Assembly: GCF_009939195.1 (NCBI RefSeq)
Contig: NZ_JAACKC010000004.1
Location: 264,541 to 328,540 of the forward strand
Direction: 5' to 3'
Source of the DNA: Acinetobacter kanungonis
GTDB lineage: Bacteria; Pseudomonadota; Gammaproteobacteria; Pseudomonadales; Moraxellaceae
Length of the DNA stretch: 64,000 bases
Part shown: positions 1 to 11,771 of the stretch, one piece after another
Layout: each line of letters begins with the position of its first letter
Position numbering within the stretch: position 1 is the first letter of the stretch
Notes under the pieces: model-generated
Database searches by the model: none
The model's input: only the letters and a program-made list of their open reading frames with translations
Told to the model about the DNA's origin: nothing
Position numbers and translations under genes: made by a program

Positions 1-1305
1 AACGTTGTTGCCTGCCGTGACTGTCGTTTTCGCTTTGGTCGCTGTTTCTTTAACGTTGCTGATTGCACCATCGATCGTGTTCGATCCTGTACCACCTATG
101 TTGCTGGTTGTGATCACACCTGTTGTTGCGTCAATTGTCGTTGTACCACCTACAATATTCTTCACATTGTTCGCTGTGTTAAATAGTTGGCTGCCATTGA
201 TCGCATCAGTAGATGTTGAGTTAACTGCACCCGCTTTCACATTGGTTAAGCTAACTGCTGTAGTCGCTCCTACACCACCTAAAGTCACTTTGTCTTTGGT
301 CGTCGCATCATCGTATTTAACTGCAGCATCATCTGTAGCTTTTAACTGTGCCACATTAACTGCATCACTATTTGCTGTTCCTGCCGCCACATTAGTGATT
401 TGTCGATAATTTTGTTTACCATCTAAAACTGACGTTCCACCAATACTAATTGCACCTAGAGTACTAGTTGTCGAATTAATAGCATTTGTCGCTGTAACTG
501 TTGAACCAATAGGTACATAGCCTATAGCCCCTGCTGCTGTATTCGCATAACTATATGCACCAATAGCAACACTACCTACCACAGAAGCATGAGATAAGCT
601 ACCAATTGCTGAAGAATCTTTAGCTTGAGCAATAGCAACCGTACCAATTGCAGTCGCCCCCCCATCGTTTGAGTTGCTACCACCAGCAGCAATAGCCATA
701 GTACCAATTGCTGTAGAACCAAAACCACTAGCTTGTGTTTTTAAATATCCTGTGGAAGATCCAGCTACACCAAAGGGATCTACTGAATCATTAGCAGTCT
801 GATATTTCAATCCTTTATTAATAACAAATTGACTGAATCTACTTGTACCTGAAGATCCATCTAAATCATCTCCCCCAATTGCAATAGCCCCCCACCCAGA
901 CGCTGAAGTATCATTACCAATCGCTACGGCTTGAGAGGCCGTAGCTCGTGCTTGTGATCCTATTGCTGTAGTTTGTTTGCCAACAGCATAACTTCCTTGC
1001 CCAATTGCAACTGTTCCTTGAGTACCATTGGCATATGCATTACAACCAAGTGCAATGTCTGATTGAGTTACAGCATTTGCTTGATTACTACCATTACATT
1101 GTGAAATTGCTGTACCACTACCTGTCCCACCATTAATACCTGTTTGTGCAAATGCATTCGGTGAAAAACTTACTGCAACAGCAACAGTTATTGCACTAAC
1201 TGATTTACTGATCGATGTTGTTTTCGTTTTCCCCTTCGCAATCTCTGAAACCGCCACCCAAGCGCCTAAAGATGCATTCCAAACGACCTTGTATACTTTA
1301 TTCAT
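1..1305 (-). CDS. Trimeric autotransporter adhesin (YadA/Ata type), N-terminal part only
   Basis: Open from an ATG at 1305 to the window edge, at least 435 residues with no stop. Residues 1-25 ([10 protein letters not shown]..) form an ESPR-type extended signal peptide, with likely cleavage after NAFA at residue 53. Residues about 80-290 hold many AIG/AxAIG head repeats. HIM-type motifs follow: [16 protein letters not shown] at about 299-322 and [11 protein letters not shown] at about 364-374. The membrane anchor lies outside the window. Proteins of this family trimerise on the outer membrane and bind host matrix or abiotic surfaces; the ligand here cannot be told from sequence. The Thr/Ala/Gly-rich repeats give convincing-looking antisense frames, which are shadows. 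Confidence 0.93.
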   Translation of the reverse strand, partial: MNKVYKVVWNASLGAWVAVSEIAKGKTKTTSISKSVSAITVAVAVSFSPNAFAQTGINGGTGSGTAISQCNGSNQANAVTQSDIALGCNAYANGTQGTVAIGQGSYAVGKQTTAIGSQARATASQAVAIGNDTSASGWGAIAIGGDDLDGSSGTSRFSQFVINKGLKYQTANDSVDPFGVAGSSTGYLKTQASGFGSTAIGTMAIAAGGSNSNDGGATAIGTVAIAQAKDSSAIGSLSHASVVGSVAIGAYSYANTAAGAIGYVPIGSTVTATNAINSTTSTLGAISIGGTSVLDGKQNYRQITNVAAGTANSDAVNVAQLKATDDAAVKYDDATTKDKVTLGGVGATTAVSLTNVKAGAVNSTSTDAINGSQLFNTANNVKNIVGGTTTIDATTGVITTSNIGGTGSNTIDGAISNVKETATKAKTTVTAGNNV

Positions 1306-1393
1306 ATCATCACGTACCAGATTAAACAAAAATGTTTAATTACTCTTTTTTGTAACTTTGAGTAATTTTTTGCCAATCTTATAGACGATAAAT

Positions 1394-1409
1394 AGTGATG
1401 TAAATCACA
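1394..1409. promoter_or_regulatory. Candidate CRP/Vfr binding site upstream of the adhesin
   Basis: AGTGATGTAAATCACA matches the TGTGA-N6-TCACA consensus at 9 of 10 positions. It is centred about 97 bp upstream of the adhesin start codon, inside a very AT-rich intergenic region. A second short palindrome (ATTAAACA/TGTTTAAT, about 1321-1340) sits directly in front of the start. Binding by a CRP homologue is inference. Confidence 0.4.
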
Positions 1410-1675
1410 TTTTTAATTATTTACTTATTTTATTTATCGTTTCTCTGGTTTTAATCATAAAACATCTCACTTTTTAAAAATAATGTGATATAAAAATTTA
1501 CCAAAGAATATAATTAACAATATAACCATATGAAAATATTTATTATTTTTTAAAATAAGAATCATTACAATTAAAGCCAACAATTAAATATAAAAACTAA
1601 AAAATATCATTAGATAAAATTAACAAATAATTAATGGAGTTTTAAATGAAATATTGAATAGAAATTTTTGGGCAT

Positions 1676-1710
1676 AAAAAAAGCCCCTGAGTATTTACAC
1701 AGGGGCTTTT
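1676..1710 (-). terminator. Rho-independent terminator of tRNA-Ser
   Basis: A GC-rich hairpin (AAGCCCCTG/CAGGGGCTT) lies directly downstream of tRNA-Ser on the minus strand, followed there by a run of seven T. Confidence 0.8.
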
Positions 1711-1716
1711 CGAATT

Positions 1717-1806
1717 TGGCGGAAGCGGTGAGATTCGAACTCACGGAGGACTCACACCCTCGTCGGTTTTCAAGACCGGTGCATTAAACCGCTCTGCCAC
1801 GCTTCC
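1717..1806 (-). tRNA. tRNA-Ser (anticodon UGA)
   Basis: Acceptor stem GGAAGCG pairs with CGCTTCC, followed by discriminator G and an encoded CCA (1717-1719). The anticodon loop reads CTTGAAA, giving anticodon TGA. The long variable arm typical of tRNA-Ser is present, and the T-loop reads GTTCGAATC. Length is 90 nt including CCA. A terminator follows at once, so it is probably a single-gene transcript. Confidence 0.97.
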
Positions 1807-1893
1807 ATGTGCGCAAGAATACTAAGCTTTTTCATTTTAGACAAGTAAAAAATAGTGTTAAAGCATTCAAGTGCATATTGTTTCATCAATTCC

Positions 1894-3927
1894 TTAAAGT
1901 TTGGCTGCAATTTCAGCACCATCACGTATCGCACGCTTCGCATCTAGCTCTGCTGCAAGTTTTGCACCGCCAATAATATGGTAATTGGCTAAAGCCGCTT
2001 GTCCTTGTTGCGGCATCAAATCTTTGACAGACTCTTGCCCTGCACATACCACAATCGTATCGACACGGAGCAGTTGGTCTTGCCCGTTCATTTCCACCCA
2101 TAAGCCTTCACTAGTCACAGCTTTATACTGCACGCCACGTAACATACGCACTGCATGCTTTTTCAATTGTGCACGGTGCACCCATCCCGAAGTTTTCCCC
2201 AGTCCAATTCCTAATGGCGTGGTTTTGCGTTGTAATAAATAAATTTCACGCACAGGGGCTTCCACTTCAGGATGCTGTAAACCCCCTTCAGTCATGTAGT
2301 TGGCTTCCGCATCAACGCCCCATTCTCGCTTCCAATCCGCTAAAGGTTGTGGCTGTGGTTGATGTGGCGGTTTTAATAAAAACTCTGACACATCAAAACC
2401 AATACCACCTGCACCAATCACTGCAACGCGATGACCCACTGCTGCACCCCGTAATACTTCAGCATAAGACAGTACATTGGGCGCATCACTGCCCTGAATC
2501 TTTAAAGAACGTGGTACTACACCCGTCGCAACAATGACTTCATCAAAACCTTCACGCTCCAATTGTTCTTGGTTCACTTTGGTGTTTAAGCGTAACTCTA
2601 CACCCGTTTTTTCGAGTTGCACTTTAAAATAACGGATGGTTTCGTGAAATTCTTCTTTGCCTGGAATGACTTTGGCTAAATTAAATTGACCACCTACTTC
2701 ATGACCGGCTTCAAACAATGTCACTTGATGCCCACGCTCTGCTGCTACCGTTGCGGCTGACATGCCTGCCACACCGCCCCCCACCACAGCAACCCGTTTT
2801 GGTTTTGCAGTTTTGACATAAACCAATTCAGTTTCAAATGCTGCACGTGGGTTGACCAAACAGGTTGCACGCTGGTTTTTAAAAGTATGGTCCAAACACG
2901 CCTGATTACAGGCAATACAGGTATTAATTTCATCCACTCGATTAGTAGCGGTTTTATTGACCCAGTATGGATCTGCCAAGAATGGACGCGCCATCTGCAC
3001 CATATCAGCTTTGCCTTGCGCCAGAATGGCTTCGGCGGTTTCAGGCATATTAATGCGGTTGGAAGCAATCACTGGCACTGTCACATGCTTTTTCACTTCT
3101 GCGGTATAGTCAGCAAAAGCTGCACGCGGCACCGAAGTCACAATAGTTGGAATGCGTGCTTCGTGCCAGCCAATCCCCGTATTCAGCAAAGTAATGCCTG
3201 CTTTTTCTAAGGCCTGCGCAACAGCAATCACCTCTTGCATCGTGTTGCCATCATGGACCAAATCCAACATGGATAAACGGAAACAGATAATAAATTTTTC
3301 ACCGACTTTTTGACGCATGGCTTTAACAATTTCCACGGCCAAACGCATACGATTGTCTATTGAACCGCCCCAACGATCTTTACGTTGATTGACATGTCGA
3401 CTCAAAAATTGATTCAGCAAATAACCTTCAGAGCCCATAATTTCCACACCATCATAACCCGCCAGTTTGGCTAAATGTGCGGTATGTGCATAGTCTTCGA
3501 TGGTGTTCAAAATCTGTTTTTCACTCATTTGACGTGGCTTAAATGGTGAAATTGGCGATTTAATTGGGCTGGCAGATACCACAAAAGGCTGATAACCATA
3601 GCGTCCAGAATGTAGAATTTGCATCAAAATTTTCGCGCCATGCTTATGCACGGCATGGGTCACCAAACGGTGGGGGGCAATATCGCCAATGCTATTCATG
3701 GTGCCACCCGCAGGCAGTAACCACCCCTGACGATTTGGCGAAATCCCGCCAGTAATAATCAGTCCAACTCCACCTTTTGCTCGTTCACCAAAATAGGCAG
3801 CCAATTTGGGATAATTATAAAAACGGTCTTCTAAACCCGTATGCATAGAACCCATCACCACACGATTTTTAATGGTGGTAAAACCCAGATGGAGTGGTTT
3901 CAAAATATTTGCATATGGTGTTGTCAT
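1894..3927 (-). CDS. fadH: 2,4-dienoyl-CoA reductase (NADPH), FadH
   Basis: A 677-residue protein of FadH architecture: N-terminal FMN TIM barrel (1-370), then FAD- and NADPH-binding domains. It reduces 2,4-dienoyl-CoA from polyunsaturated fatty acids so that beta-oxidation can proceed. Cysteines 337, 340, 344 and 356 (CIACNQAC..C) match the 4Fe-4S ligands. Tyr169 and His255 (GWHEARIP) fit the catalytic pair of the E. coli enzyme. The dinucleotide loop GGGVAG is at 383-388, with a second loop GAGGIG further on. Length equals the family norm. It is separated from dld by a terminator, so it is likely an independent unit. Confidence 0.93.
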   Translation of the reverse strand: MTTPYANILKPLHLGFTTIKNRVVMGSMHTGLEDRFYNYPKLAAYFGERAKGGVGLIITGGISPNRQGWLLPAGGTMNSIGDIAPHRLVTHAVHKHGAKILMQILHSGRYGYQPFVVSASPIKSPISPFKPRQMSEKQILNTIEDYAHTAHLAKLAGYDGVEIMGSEGYLLNQFLSRHVNQRKDRWGGSIDNRMRLAVEIVKAMRQKVGEKFIICFRLSMLDLVHDGNTMQEVIAVAQALEKAGITLLNTGIGWHEARIPTIVTSVPRAAFADYTAEVKKHVTVPVIASNRINMPETAEAILAQGKADMVQMARPFLADPYWVNKTATNRVDEINTCIACNQACLDHTFKNQRATCLVNPRAAFETELVYVKTAKPKRVAVVGGGVAGMSAATVAAERGHQVTLFEAGHEVGGQFNLAKVIPGKEEFHETIRYFKVQLEKTGVELRLNTKVNQEQLEREGFDEVIVATGVVPRSLKIQGSDAPNVLSYAEVLRGAAVGHRVAVIGAGGIGFDVSEFLLKPPHQPQPQPLADWKREWGVDAEANYMTEGGLQHPEVEAPVREIYLLQRKTTPLGIGLGKTSGWVHRAQLKKHAVRMLRGVQYKAVTSEGLWVEMNGQDQLLRVDTIVVCAGQESVKDLMPQQGQAALANYHIIGGAKLAAELDAKRAIRDGAEIAAKL

Positions 3928-4036
3928 GGCGAATCCTTATAATTTATTAGCTTTGCAACTTGTTGCATAATACTTTAACGTGATTTTTTATTTTGTTTAT
4001 GGCTGTATGTGGCTGATTCTCTAAATAATCAGCCAA

Positions 4037-4082
4037 TAAAAAAAGTGTAGCCAAACGCTATTGCGGGTTGACTACACTTTTA
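4037..4082 (-). terminator. Terminator of the lactate operon
   Basis: The long inverted repeat AAAGTGTAG(C)CAA / TTG(A)CTACACTTT lies just past the dld stop codon. It is T-rich on both sides, so it may work in both directions. Confidence 0.7.
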
Positions 4083-4109
4083 TCACAACTGATCCATCAG
4101 CGGTTGGAT

Positions 4110-5807
4110 TTACTTCCAGTATTTTAACTTCGAAGTCTGCCCAATGCCGACATTAAAGCTATTGGTTGGGTCTAGTTTTTGATAGTGCTGTTTTAAGGCG
4201 GGCTTCGCCACATATAAATGGCCGACATTGTGCTCCGCAGGATACTCAGCACCTCGATCATCCAGCAAATGCCACATCTGATGCTCCATCGCCAAAGGAT
4301 CAACGCCTTTTTTAACAATATAATCCTGATGGAAAACATGACATAAGAAATGACCATAATACAGTTTATGTACGATCATCTCGTCCATTTCTTTGGGTAA
4401 GGTTTCCACCCATTCACGGTCATTACGACGTAAAGCAATATCCAGCGCCAGTATATCTTCCACTTCACTACGATGGGTATCACGGTAGCGAATGGCTGCA
4501 CCTGCAACCGCAAAACGATGTAAAAAGGCTTTACGACCTTCCTCATCTGTACAATGGAAGAAACCGCCCGTCGCACGCTGCGTGAAATAGCTGCTGAGGA
4601 ATTGTTGTACTTGCTCTACATCCTGATTTTCAATCCGTAAAATCAAATGGTGTTCATACAGATCACGGAATTGGTTCATGCGTTCAGGCAAATGATTCGG
4701 CATAAACTTGGTGATCAATTGCAGAACTTTATCCGACAGTCCTTTCATGCCGACTTTTTCTAAATAGCCATCGACTTTGTCTTTCATGGCAAAAGCAGCA
4801 GGCACTTTGGCTGTCCCGAATTTTTCAATAAAGACAAAGGTATCTTTACCGTATTCTGCACCAATGTCATATGCCACACGGTGAATATATTCACCCGCAA
4901 TCGGTAAGCGCGGTGAATCGGTCAAGAGAAAACGACGAATTTCAGTCAGATCATCCTGCGTATTGGTGCCAACATAAAACACCTGACTTGGGATCTTCTC
5001 AAAAGTATCCAGTCGAACTGCAAATACACAGATTTTTCCTGCCGAACCCGATGCTTCAAACAAGCGCGATGGATCGGCATTAAAACGTGCTGGCGTGGCT
5101 TCATCCACCTGTTTAACGTCATGCGCATAACGCTGGTCAGAAGCGCAACAACTTGGATTATGCTGCACATCGCCCGTTTGATATTGCTGATTTTGCAGGC
5201 GTGATAGAATTTCTTCAGGTGTATTTCCCAAATCCACACCCAAATGGTTAATCAGTTCCAGTTGCCCCGATTCATTCACTCGCGCATACAATGCCAATTC
5301 GGTATATGCAGGACCACGACGTACCAGCGCACCACCTGAGTTATTACACACCCCACCTAAGACTGATGCCCCGATGCAAGAAGACCCAATTACTGAATGC
5401 GGTTCACGATTAAACGGCGCCAGCTCTTTTTCCAAACGGTCGAGTGTTGCCCCAGGTAAACAAATCACTTGCTGCCCATCACGGATAATTTGGATGCCTG
5501 CCAGACGTCGCGTGCTCATCAGTACCACAGGTCGGTCATAATCATCACCAAAAGGCGTTGAGCCACCCGTTAATCCTGTATTGGCAGCTTGCATAATCAC
5601 AATACAGTCTGCAGCTACAGCCGCTTGTAACACTTGCCATTGTTCCAGTAACGTCCCCGGCACCACCACTGCAAGCACTTGCCCTGCACCATAGCGACGT
5701 CCTTGGCGGTACAAGCGTGTTTCACTTTCCTGCGTTAAAACGTGTTGTTTACCCACAATCTCGATGAGTTTTTGAATGGTTTGCTGTGAATCTGAATGGG
5801 GTTGCAT
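4110..5807 (-). CDS. dld: Quinone-dependent D-lactate dehydrogenase
   Basis: A 565-residue protein matching the Dld family of peripheral membrane FAD enzymes that oxidise D-lactate to pyruvate and pass electrons to quinone. The N-terminal PCMH FAD-binding fold contains NTGLTGGSTPFG and GASVLGGVCNNSGGALVRRGPAYTE-like segments. The C-terminal half carries the membrane-binding and cap regions with H-rich motifs (YGHFLCHVFHQDY). An AGGAA Shine-Dalgarno precedes the ATG. It is the last gene of lldP-lldR-lldD-dld, 192 bp behind lldD, so both lactate enantiomers can be used from one operon. Confidence 0.95.
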   Translation of the reverse strand: MQPHSDSQQTIQKLIEIVGKQHVLTQESETRLYRQGRRYGAGQVLAVVVPGTLLEQWQVLQAAVAADCIVIMQAANTGLTGGSTPFGDDYDRPVVLMSTRRLAGIQIIRDGQQVICLPGATLDRLEKELAPFNREPHSVIGSSCIGASVLGGVCNNSGGALVRRGPAYTELALYARVNESGQLELINHLGVDLGNTPEEILSRLQNQQYQTGDVQHNPSCCASDQRYAHDVKQVDEATPARFNADPSRLFEASGSAGKICVFAVRLDTFEKIPSQVFYVGTNTQDDLTEIRRFLLTDSPRLPIAGEYIHRVAYDIGAEYGKDTFVFIEKFGTAKVPAAFAMKDKVDGYLEKVGMKGLSDKVLQLITKFMPNHLPERMNQFRDLYEHHLILRIENQDVEQVQQFLSSYFTQRATGGFFHCTDEEGRKAFLHRFAVAGAAIRYRDTHRSEVEDILALDIALRRNDREWVETLPKEMDEMIVHKLYYGHFLCHVFHQDYIVKKGVDPLAMEHQMWHLLDDRGAEYPAEHNVGHLYVAKPALKQHYQKLDPTNSFNVGIGQTSKLKYWK

Positions 5808-5867
5808 AAGGAATGTTCCTCTCCCAAATTTGAATATGGAATCGTATGTATTGAAATTTTTTGGATA

Positions 5868-5972
5868 CTTGCCCCTTTTTCCAAAGAGGCAAGTAGTTTA
5901 AAGCGCCAAGCTCAAATCAAAATTAGTCAGCCCCTCCCTTTTAAAAAGGGAGGTTGGGAGGGATTTTTTCTC
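5868..5972. repeat. Double-hairpin intergenic element, possible dispersed repeat
   Basis: The gap between lldD and dld holds two imperfect inverted repeats: CTTGCCCCTTTTT..AAAGAGGCAAG at about 5870-5893 and CCCTCCCTTTT..AAAAAGGGAGG at about 5935-5955, the latter followed by TTGGGAGGGATTTTTT. The C/T-rich and G/A-rich composition resembles short palindromic elements scattered in Acinetobacter intergenic regions. That is from memory and unverified here. It could also attenuate or stabilise the operon message. Confidence 0.4.
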
Positions 5973-5999
5973 AGTTAATCACTTGTTTTAAGAATAAAA

Positions 6000-7154
6000 T
6001 CACTCGACCAATTCGCGCTCTAAACGAACCAAGCAATCCTCAGTAATATCGGCAATGGTTTTAGCACCCGTTAAAGTCATGGCAACACGCATTTCTTTAT
6101 CAATCAGTTCTAAAAGATTTGAAACACCCGCTCCACCCGCAGCACCTAATGCGTAAACAAAAGCACGACCGAGCATACAGGTGTCCGCACCCATCGCCAG
6201 CATACGCACCACGTCTAGACCATTACGAATGCCTGAATCAGCCAAAATTTTAATATCACCCTTCACTGCATCGGCAATCGGCGGCAAGGCACGTGCAGAA
6301 GATAAAACACCATCGAGCTGACGACCACCGTGATTTGACACCACAATACCATCTGCACCAAAACGCACGGCATCTTTGGCATCTTCAGGGTCAAGAATCC
6401 CTTTGATCACCATTGGACCATCCCAGAACTCACGGATCCATTCCAGGTCTTTCCATGAAATTGATGGGTCGAAGTTAGCGCCTAACCAGCCGATATAATC
6501 TTCCAGACCTGTCGGTTTGCCCAAGTATTTAGAGATATTACCCAAATCATGCGGACGTCCCATCAAGCCTACATTCCAAGCCCAATGCGGGTGGAAACAA
6601 GACTGCATATAACGACGCATTGCCGCATTAGGACCACTCATCCCTGAATGCGCATCACGATAACGCGCGCCGGGTACTGGCATATCTACGGTAAATACCA
6701 GCGTCGAACAGCCTGCTGCTTTGGCACGCTCTAAAGCATTGCGCATAAAGCCACGGTCACGCAGCACATACAACTGGAACCACATTGGACGTTGAATGGC
6801 AGGTGCAACTTCTTCAATTGGACACACCGACACAGTCGATAACGTAAATGGAATGCCTTTTTTATCTGCTGCAACTGCCGCCTGCACTTCACCGCGACGT
6901 GCATACATACCCGTTAAACCCACAGGCGATAAAGCCACAGGCATCGACAAGGTTTCATCAAACAGTTTGGTCTCAAGACTCAACGCTGACATATCATTCA
7001 GAACACGTTGTCTTAAGGCAACTTTCGAAAGATCTTCTACATTTCGCTTCAGGGTATATTCTGCATATGCCCCACCATCAATGTAGTGGAAAAGGAATGG
7101 CGGTAAACGACGTCGCGCAGCTTCGCGATAATCATTTGCAGAAGAAATAATCAT
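6000..7154 (-). CDS. lldD: L-lactate dehydrogenase (FMN, quinone-linked)
   Basis: A 384-residue protein of the alpha-hydroxy-acid oxidase family. It oxidises L-lactate to pyruvate at the inner membrane with FMN. The hallmark [10 protein letters not shown] holds the proton-abstracting His275 and substrate-binding Arg278. The N-terminal [22 protein letters not shown] and the FMN motif [25 protein letters not shown] segment are present. AGGAT precedes the ATG. Two nucleotides separate it from lldR, so the two are translated from one message. Confidence 0.96.
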   Translation of the reverse strand: MIISSANDYREAARRRLPPFLFHYIDGGAYAEYTLKRNVEDLSKVALRQRVLNDMSALSLETKLFDETLSMPVALSPVGLTGMYARRGEVQAAVAADKKGIPFTLSTVSVCPIEEVAPAIQRPMWFQLYVLRDRGFMRNALERAKAAGCSTLVFTVDMPVPGARYRDAHSGMSGPNAAMRRYMQSCFHPHWAWNVGLMGRPHDLGNISKYLGKPTGLEDYIGWLGANFDPSISWKDLEWIREFWDGPMVIKGILDPEDAKDAVRFGADGIVVSNHGGRQLDGVLSSARALPPIADAVKGDIKILADSGIRNGLDVVRMLAMGADTCMLGRAFVYALGAAGGAGVSNLLELIDKEMRVAMTLTGAKTIADITEDCLVRLERELVE

Positions 7155-7156
7155 GG

Positions 7157-7900
7157 TTATATCCTGTTTAAACGGCTCGAACGTTGTCGACGGGCTTCTT
7201 CCTCATCAATCGAACGTACTTGCTGAACTACAAACTCAATGTGCCCACACACAGCCTTGCGTGCGGCTTCTGGGTCTCGGCGCTCAATGGCATCAATCAC
7301 TTGTAAATGCTGTTCATGCAATTGGTCAAAACGATGGGCTTCGGAATAGACTTTGCGTCGTCCTAATGCCACGTTAAATTGCAACAGATCGAACACGCCA
7401 CGCATGACTTGAATCAGCACCAGATTGTGCGAAGCTTCTGCAATTGCCAGATGAAAATTGGCATCGGCACGTGCAGCTTGCTCATCATCGCCCAAAGACT
7501 GGAAGTGAGTGATTTGGTCATAACAATCACGGATGTGCTGAATATCTTCAGGGGTAGCACGCAAAGCTGCATGCCAAGCGGTACCACCCTCCAAAATAAT
7601 TCGAGCTTCCTGCACATCAAAACGATAGGCAGGATCCTCATCAATTAACTCGCTCAGAGGTTGCACAATTTGGTGTTGTGACCACGAGCTGGGTAATTGC
7701 TGTAAATAAGTTCCCGCTCCCACCTTGCTGACCAGCATGCCCTGACTGGTCAATTGCTGAATAGCCTCACGCAAAGAGGAACGGGATACACCGAGTTGCT
7801 CACACAACTTTCTTTCAGCGGGTAAACGGTCTCCGACTTTCATTTGTTGAGACTCAATCAAATGACGCAAACTTTGTAAAACTCTGTCGGAGACTTTCAT
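7157..7900 (-). CDS. lldR: Lactate-responsive GntR/FCD transcription regulator LldR
   Basis: About 247 residues: an N-terminal winged helix (about 5-70, [18 protein letters not shown]) and a C-terminal FCD effector domain. The ATG at 7900 is preferred over an upstream TTG because AAGGA lies 7 nt before it. Family members repress, or in some conditions activate, the lactate genes depending on L-lactate. It sits inside the operon it is expected to control, between lldP and lldD. Two identical palindromes upstream of lldP are the likely operators. Confidence 0.92.
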   Translation of the reverse strand: MKVSDRVLQSLRHLIESQQMKVGDRLPAERKLCEQLGVSRSSLREAIQQLTSQGMLVSKVGAGTYLQQLPSSWSQHQIVQPLSELIDEDPAYRFDVQEARIILEGGTAWHAALRATPEDIQHIRDCYDQITHFQSLGDDEQAARADANFHLAIAEASHNLVLIQVMRGVFDLLQFNVALGRRKVYSEAHRFDQLHEQHLQVIDAIERRDPEAARKAVCGHIEFVVQQVRSIDEEEARRQRSSRLNRI

Positions 7901-7925
7901 ACCGCTGTCCTTCAATCTACGGGTG

Positions 7926-9599
7926 TTATGGAATCATCCATGGGAACACATATGCTTGTAAGGTAATAATAATACCGATCATTACCGTAAAAGTGATACT
8001 GTGTTTCACTGTAAAACGGAACAAATCAGATTCTTTACCCACTAAGCCCACTGCCGCACAGGCAATTGCAATAGATTGAGGGGAAATCATTTTACCGGTA
8101 ACACCACCGCTGGTATTGGCAGCCACCAACAACACTTCTGGTACACCAATTTGTTGTGCAGTGGTCGCTTGTAGCGCACTGAACAAGGCATTCGCAGAAG
8201 TATCTGAACCCGTCAAGAATACCCCGATCCAGCCCAAGAATGGCGAGAAGAAGGTAAACGCATGTCCAGTATGTGCCAAAGCCAATGCCAGTGTTGCAGA
8301 CATACCTGAATAGTTGGCAATAAAAGCAAATGCCAACACCATACCAATTGAATAAATTGGGGTTTTTAATTCATTGATGGTTTCACCAAAGGTCACTACC
8401 GCTTCACGTGGTTTCATTTTTAAATAAATGATGGTGATGATTGCTGCAATCATGATTGCAGTACCTGTCGCAGACAGCCAGTCAAACTTGAAAATGGCAT
8501 CATAGTCTTTGATTTCAGGCACCACAGGTGGCATTTTTTGCACGACTTGATGCAAGAACGGCACTTTAATTGAAATCACAAGATCATGTAATGCACCATC
8601 TTTGGCGAACAAATCCTTAAACGGTTTGATACTCCAAATCGTGACCATTACAGTTAAGACCATGAATGGAGACCATGCCTTCGCAATTTGACCAATTGAA
8701 TATTTCTTCTGTTGATCTGCATTCAAGCTATTCGCATCGATATGCATATCTTCAGCTTTGAAACGGAAAATATGTTTCGGTTTCCAGTATTTCAATAGAA
8801 TGGTCAAGCTCACCAAAGAAGCAATTGCCGCAGTAATGTCTGGTAATTCTGGACCGACATAGTTTGAAGTCAGGAATTGCGCCAATGCGAATGAACCGCC
8901 ACCGACCAATACCGCAGGCCAAGTTTCCTTAACACCGCGCCAGCCATCCATAATCGCCATAATCCAGAACAATACGATAGGCACCATAAACGGAAGTTGG
9001 CGACCCACCATCTGGCTGATCTCGTGCGTATCTACACCAGACACTTGACCCGCCACAATAATTGGAATACCCATGGCACCAAACGCAACAGGAGCCGTGT
9101 TCACAATTAAGCACAAGCCCGCTGCATATAAGGGTTTAAAGCCAAGCCCGACCAATAAAGCCGCGGTAATTGCGACTGGTGCACCAAAGCCTGCTGCACC
9201 TTCAAGGAAAGTACCAAAGGCAAAGCCCACCAACAGCATTTGTAAGCGCTGATCTTCAGTAATGGACAGAATGGATGAACGGATAATGTCAAATTGACCC
9301 GTTTTCACCGAAATTTTGTACAGGAACACCGCCCCGATAATAATCCAGGCGATTGGCCATAAGCCGTAAAAGAAACCATAAACCAAAGAAGCAAATGCCA
9401 TCATGGTCGGCATTTGATAAGCAAATAAAGACACCAATAAGGCTAAAACAACGGTAATTGTCCCAGCCACGCTGCCCTTCATGCGAAATACCGCCAACGC
9501 TAAAAAGAAAAAGATAATTGGAATAAGCGCAATTAAACTGGACAGCCAGATATTGCCAATAGGATCGTAAACTTGTTGCCAATGTTGAAGCATTGTCAT
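7926..9599 (-). CDS. lldP: L-lactate permease
   Basis: A 557-residue polytopic membrane protein of the LctP family, which imports lactate (and usually glycolate) with protons. Hydrophobic segments run throughout. Family signatures seen include [27 protein letters not shown] and [19 protein letters not shown]. It is the first gene of the lactate operon, 11-25 bp before lldR depending on the lldR start used. Confidence 0.96.
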   Translation of the reverse strand: MTMLQHWQQVYDPIGNIWLSSLIALIPIIFFFLALAVFRMKGSVAGTITVVLALLVSLFAYQMPTMMAFASLVYGFFYGLWPIAWIIIGAVFLYKISVKTGQFDIIRSSILSITEDQRLQMLLVGFAFGTFLEGAAGFGAPVAITAALLVGLGFKPLYAAGLCLIVNTAPVAFGAMGIPIIVAGQVSGVDTHEISQMVGRQLPFMVPIVLFWIMAIMDGWRGVKETWPAVLVGGGSFALAQFLTSNYVGPELPDITAAIASLVSLTILLKYWKPKHIFRFKAEDMHIDANSLNADQQKKYSIGQIAKAWSPFMVLTVMVTIWSIKPFKDLFAKDGALHDLVISIKVPFLHQVVQKMPPVVPEIKDYDAIFKFDWLSATGTAIMIAAIITIIYLKMKPREAVVTFGETINELKTPIYSIGMVLAFAFIANYSGMSATLALALAHTGHAFTFFSPFLGWIGVFLTGSDTSANALFSALQATTAQQIGVPEVLLVAANTSGGVTGKMISPQSIAIACAAVGLVGKESDLFRFTVKHSITFTVMIGIIITLQAYVFPWMIP

Positions 9600-9660
9600 C
9601 TCCTTGAAATGCTTGCTAGAACCTTGAGTTGGTCAGATCATCCTGAGGTAAAAATACCAA

Positions 9661-9675
9661 ATTGGTCAGACCAAT
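9661..9675. promoter_or_regulatory. LldR-type operator 1
   Basis: Perfect 15-bp palindrome ATTGGTCAGACCAAT, 62 bp upstream of the lldP start. It has the TGGT-N3-ACCA core of FadR-subfamily GntR regulators. A degenerate third copy (TTGGTCAGATCA, about 9629-9640) lies nearer the gene. Confidence 0.8.
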
Positions 9676-9764
9676 AAACCAAAAGCGTAAAAAAATAATC
9701 ACAGTGTGCATTATTATAGTAGTTTTAAACCCAAAACAGGTCAATAAAAAAGCATAATAAATAC

Positions 9765-9779
9765 ATTGGTCAGACCAAT
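9765..9779. promoter_or_regulatory. LldR-type operator 2
   Basis: Identical in all 15 bp to operator 1 (ATTGGTCAGACCAAT), with centres 104 bp apart, close to ten helical turns. The two-operator layout matches the lld promoter of E. coli, where LldR binds two sites and probably loops DNA. Confidence 0.8.
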
Positions 9780-10084
9780 ATATTTGATCAATTTATAAAA
9801 ACCTCTGTTTTTAGAGAAAATACGCAATCCACTTAATGTCCCTGTTTTTATTTATTTTTTTTAAATCCACTCAACCAAACTGGCTATTTATTCAACTTTA
9901 GTCGAATGGATTCATTTGTTGCACATTTATACAGACCTCCGAACACTTGTCTGATTTTTATGTGAATTACAAACGCCCAACATGCAGCAAAATATTGCTT
10001 CTAATCACTTAAATCCTCGTTTATCTCTCAGAAAATTTACTGTTTTTTTTATTTTGACTTTGTTTTGCGAAAACAAGCGTCTAG

Positions 10085-11506
<1,422 letters not shown>

Positions 11507-11530
11507 GGTTTCAGCTTCTGAATACCTAAA

Positions 11531-11565
11531 GCAAAAACCGCCACAGCTTGGCGGTTTTTGCTTTT
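11531..11565 (+). terminator. argG terminator
   Basis: The 12-bp stem GCAAAAACCGCC/GGCGGTTTTTGC with a short loop, followed by CTTTT, lies 25 bp after the argG stop. Confidence 0.88.
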
Positions 11566-11771
11566 ATACCGTTTTGTTTCATACCATGCTGAACCGCAGA
11601 TAAAATAAGCCAAATCATAGGAAGGGTTCTTTTTCTCGATTCACTCCTCACAGAAAAACAATAAAAATGCCGTCTATATTTACCTGAATTAAGCCATTTA
11701 TCTGTAATTCGACTTAGCATTGCAAGCTGATATAGATTATCATCTGTTTTATTTTTTAGTCCGAAATCGCC

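Larger units (their letters stand above)
1306..1716. other. AT-rich intergenic region, adhesin promoter side
   Basis: No gene is seen in this stretch between the adhesin start and tRNA-Ser. It holds the candidate CRP site at 1394-1409, a small inverted repeat at 1321-1340 and, at its far end, the terminator of the tRNA gene. Composition is strongly AT-rich, as expected for the control region of a surface protein gene. Confidence 0.6.

Noticed and set aside
5..409. Long plus-strand open frame opposite the adhesin gene
   Set aside because: It is the antisense of Thr/Ala/Gly-rich adhesin repeats, and the minus frame has ESPR, head repeats and HIM motifs.
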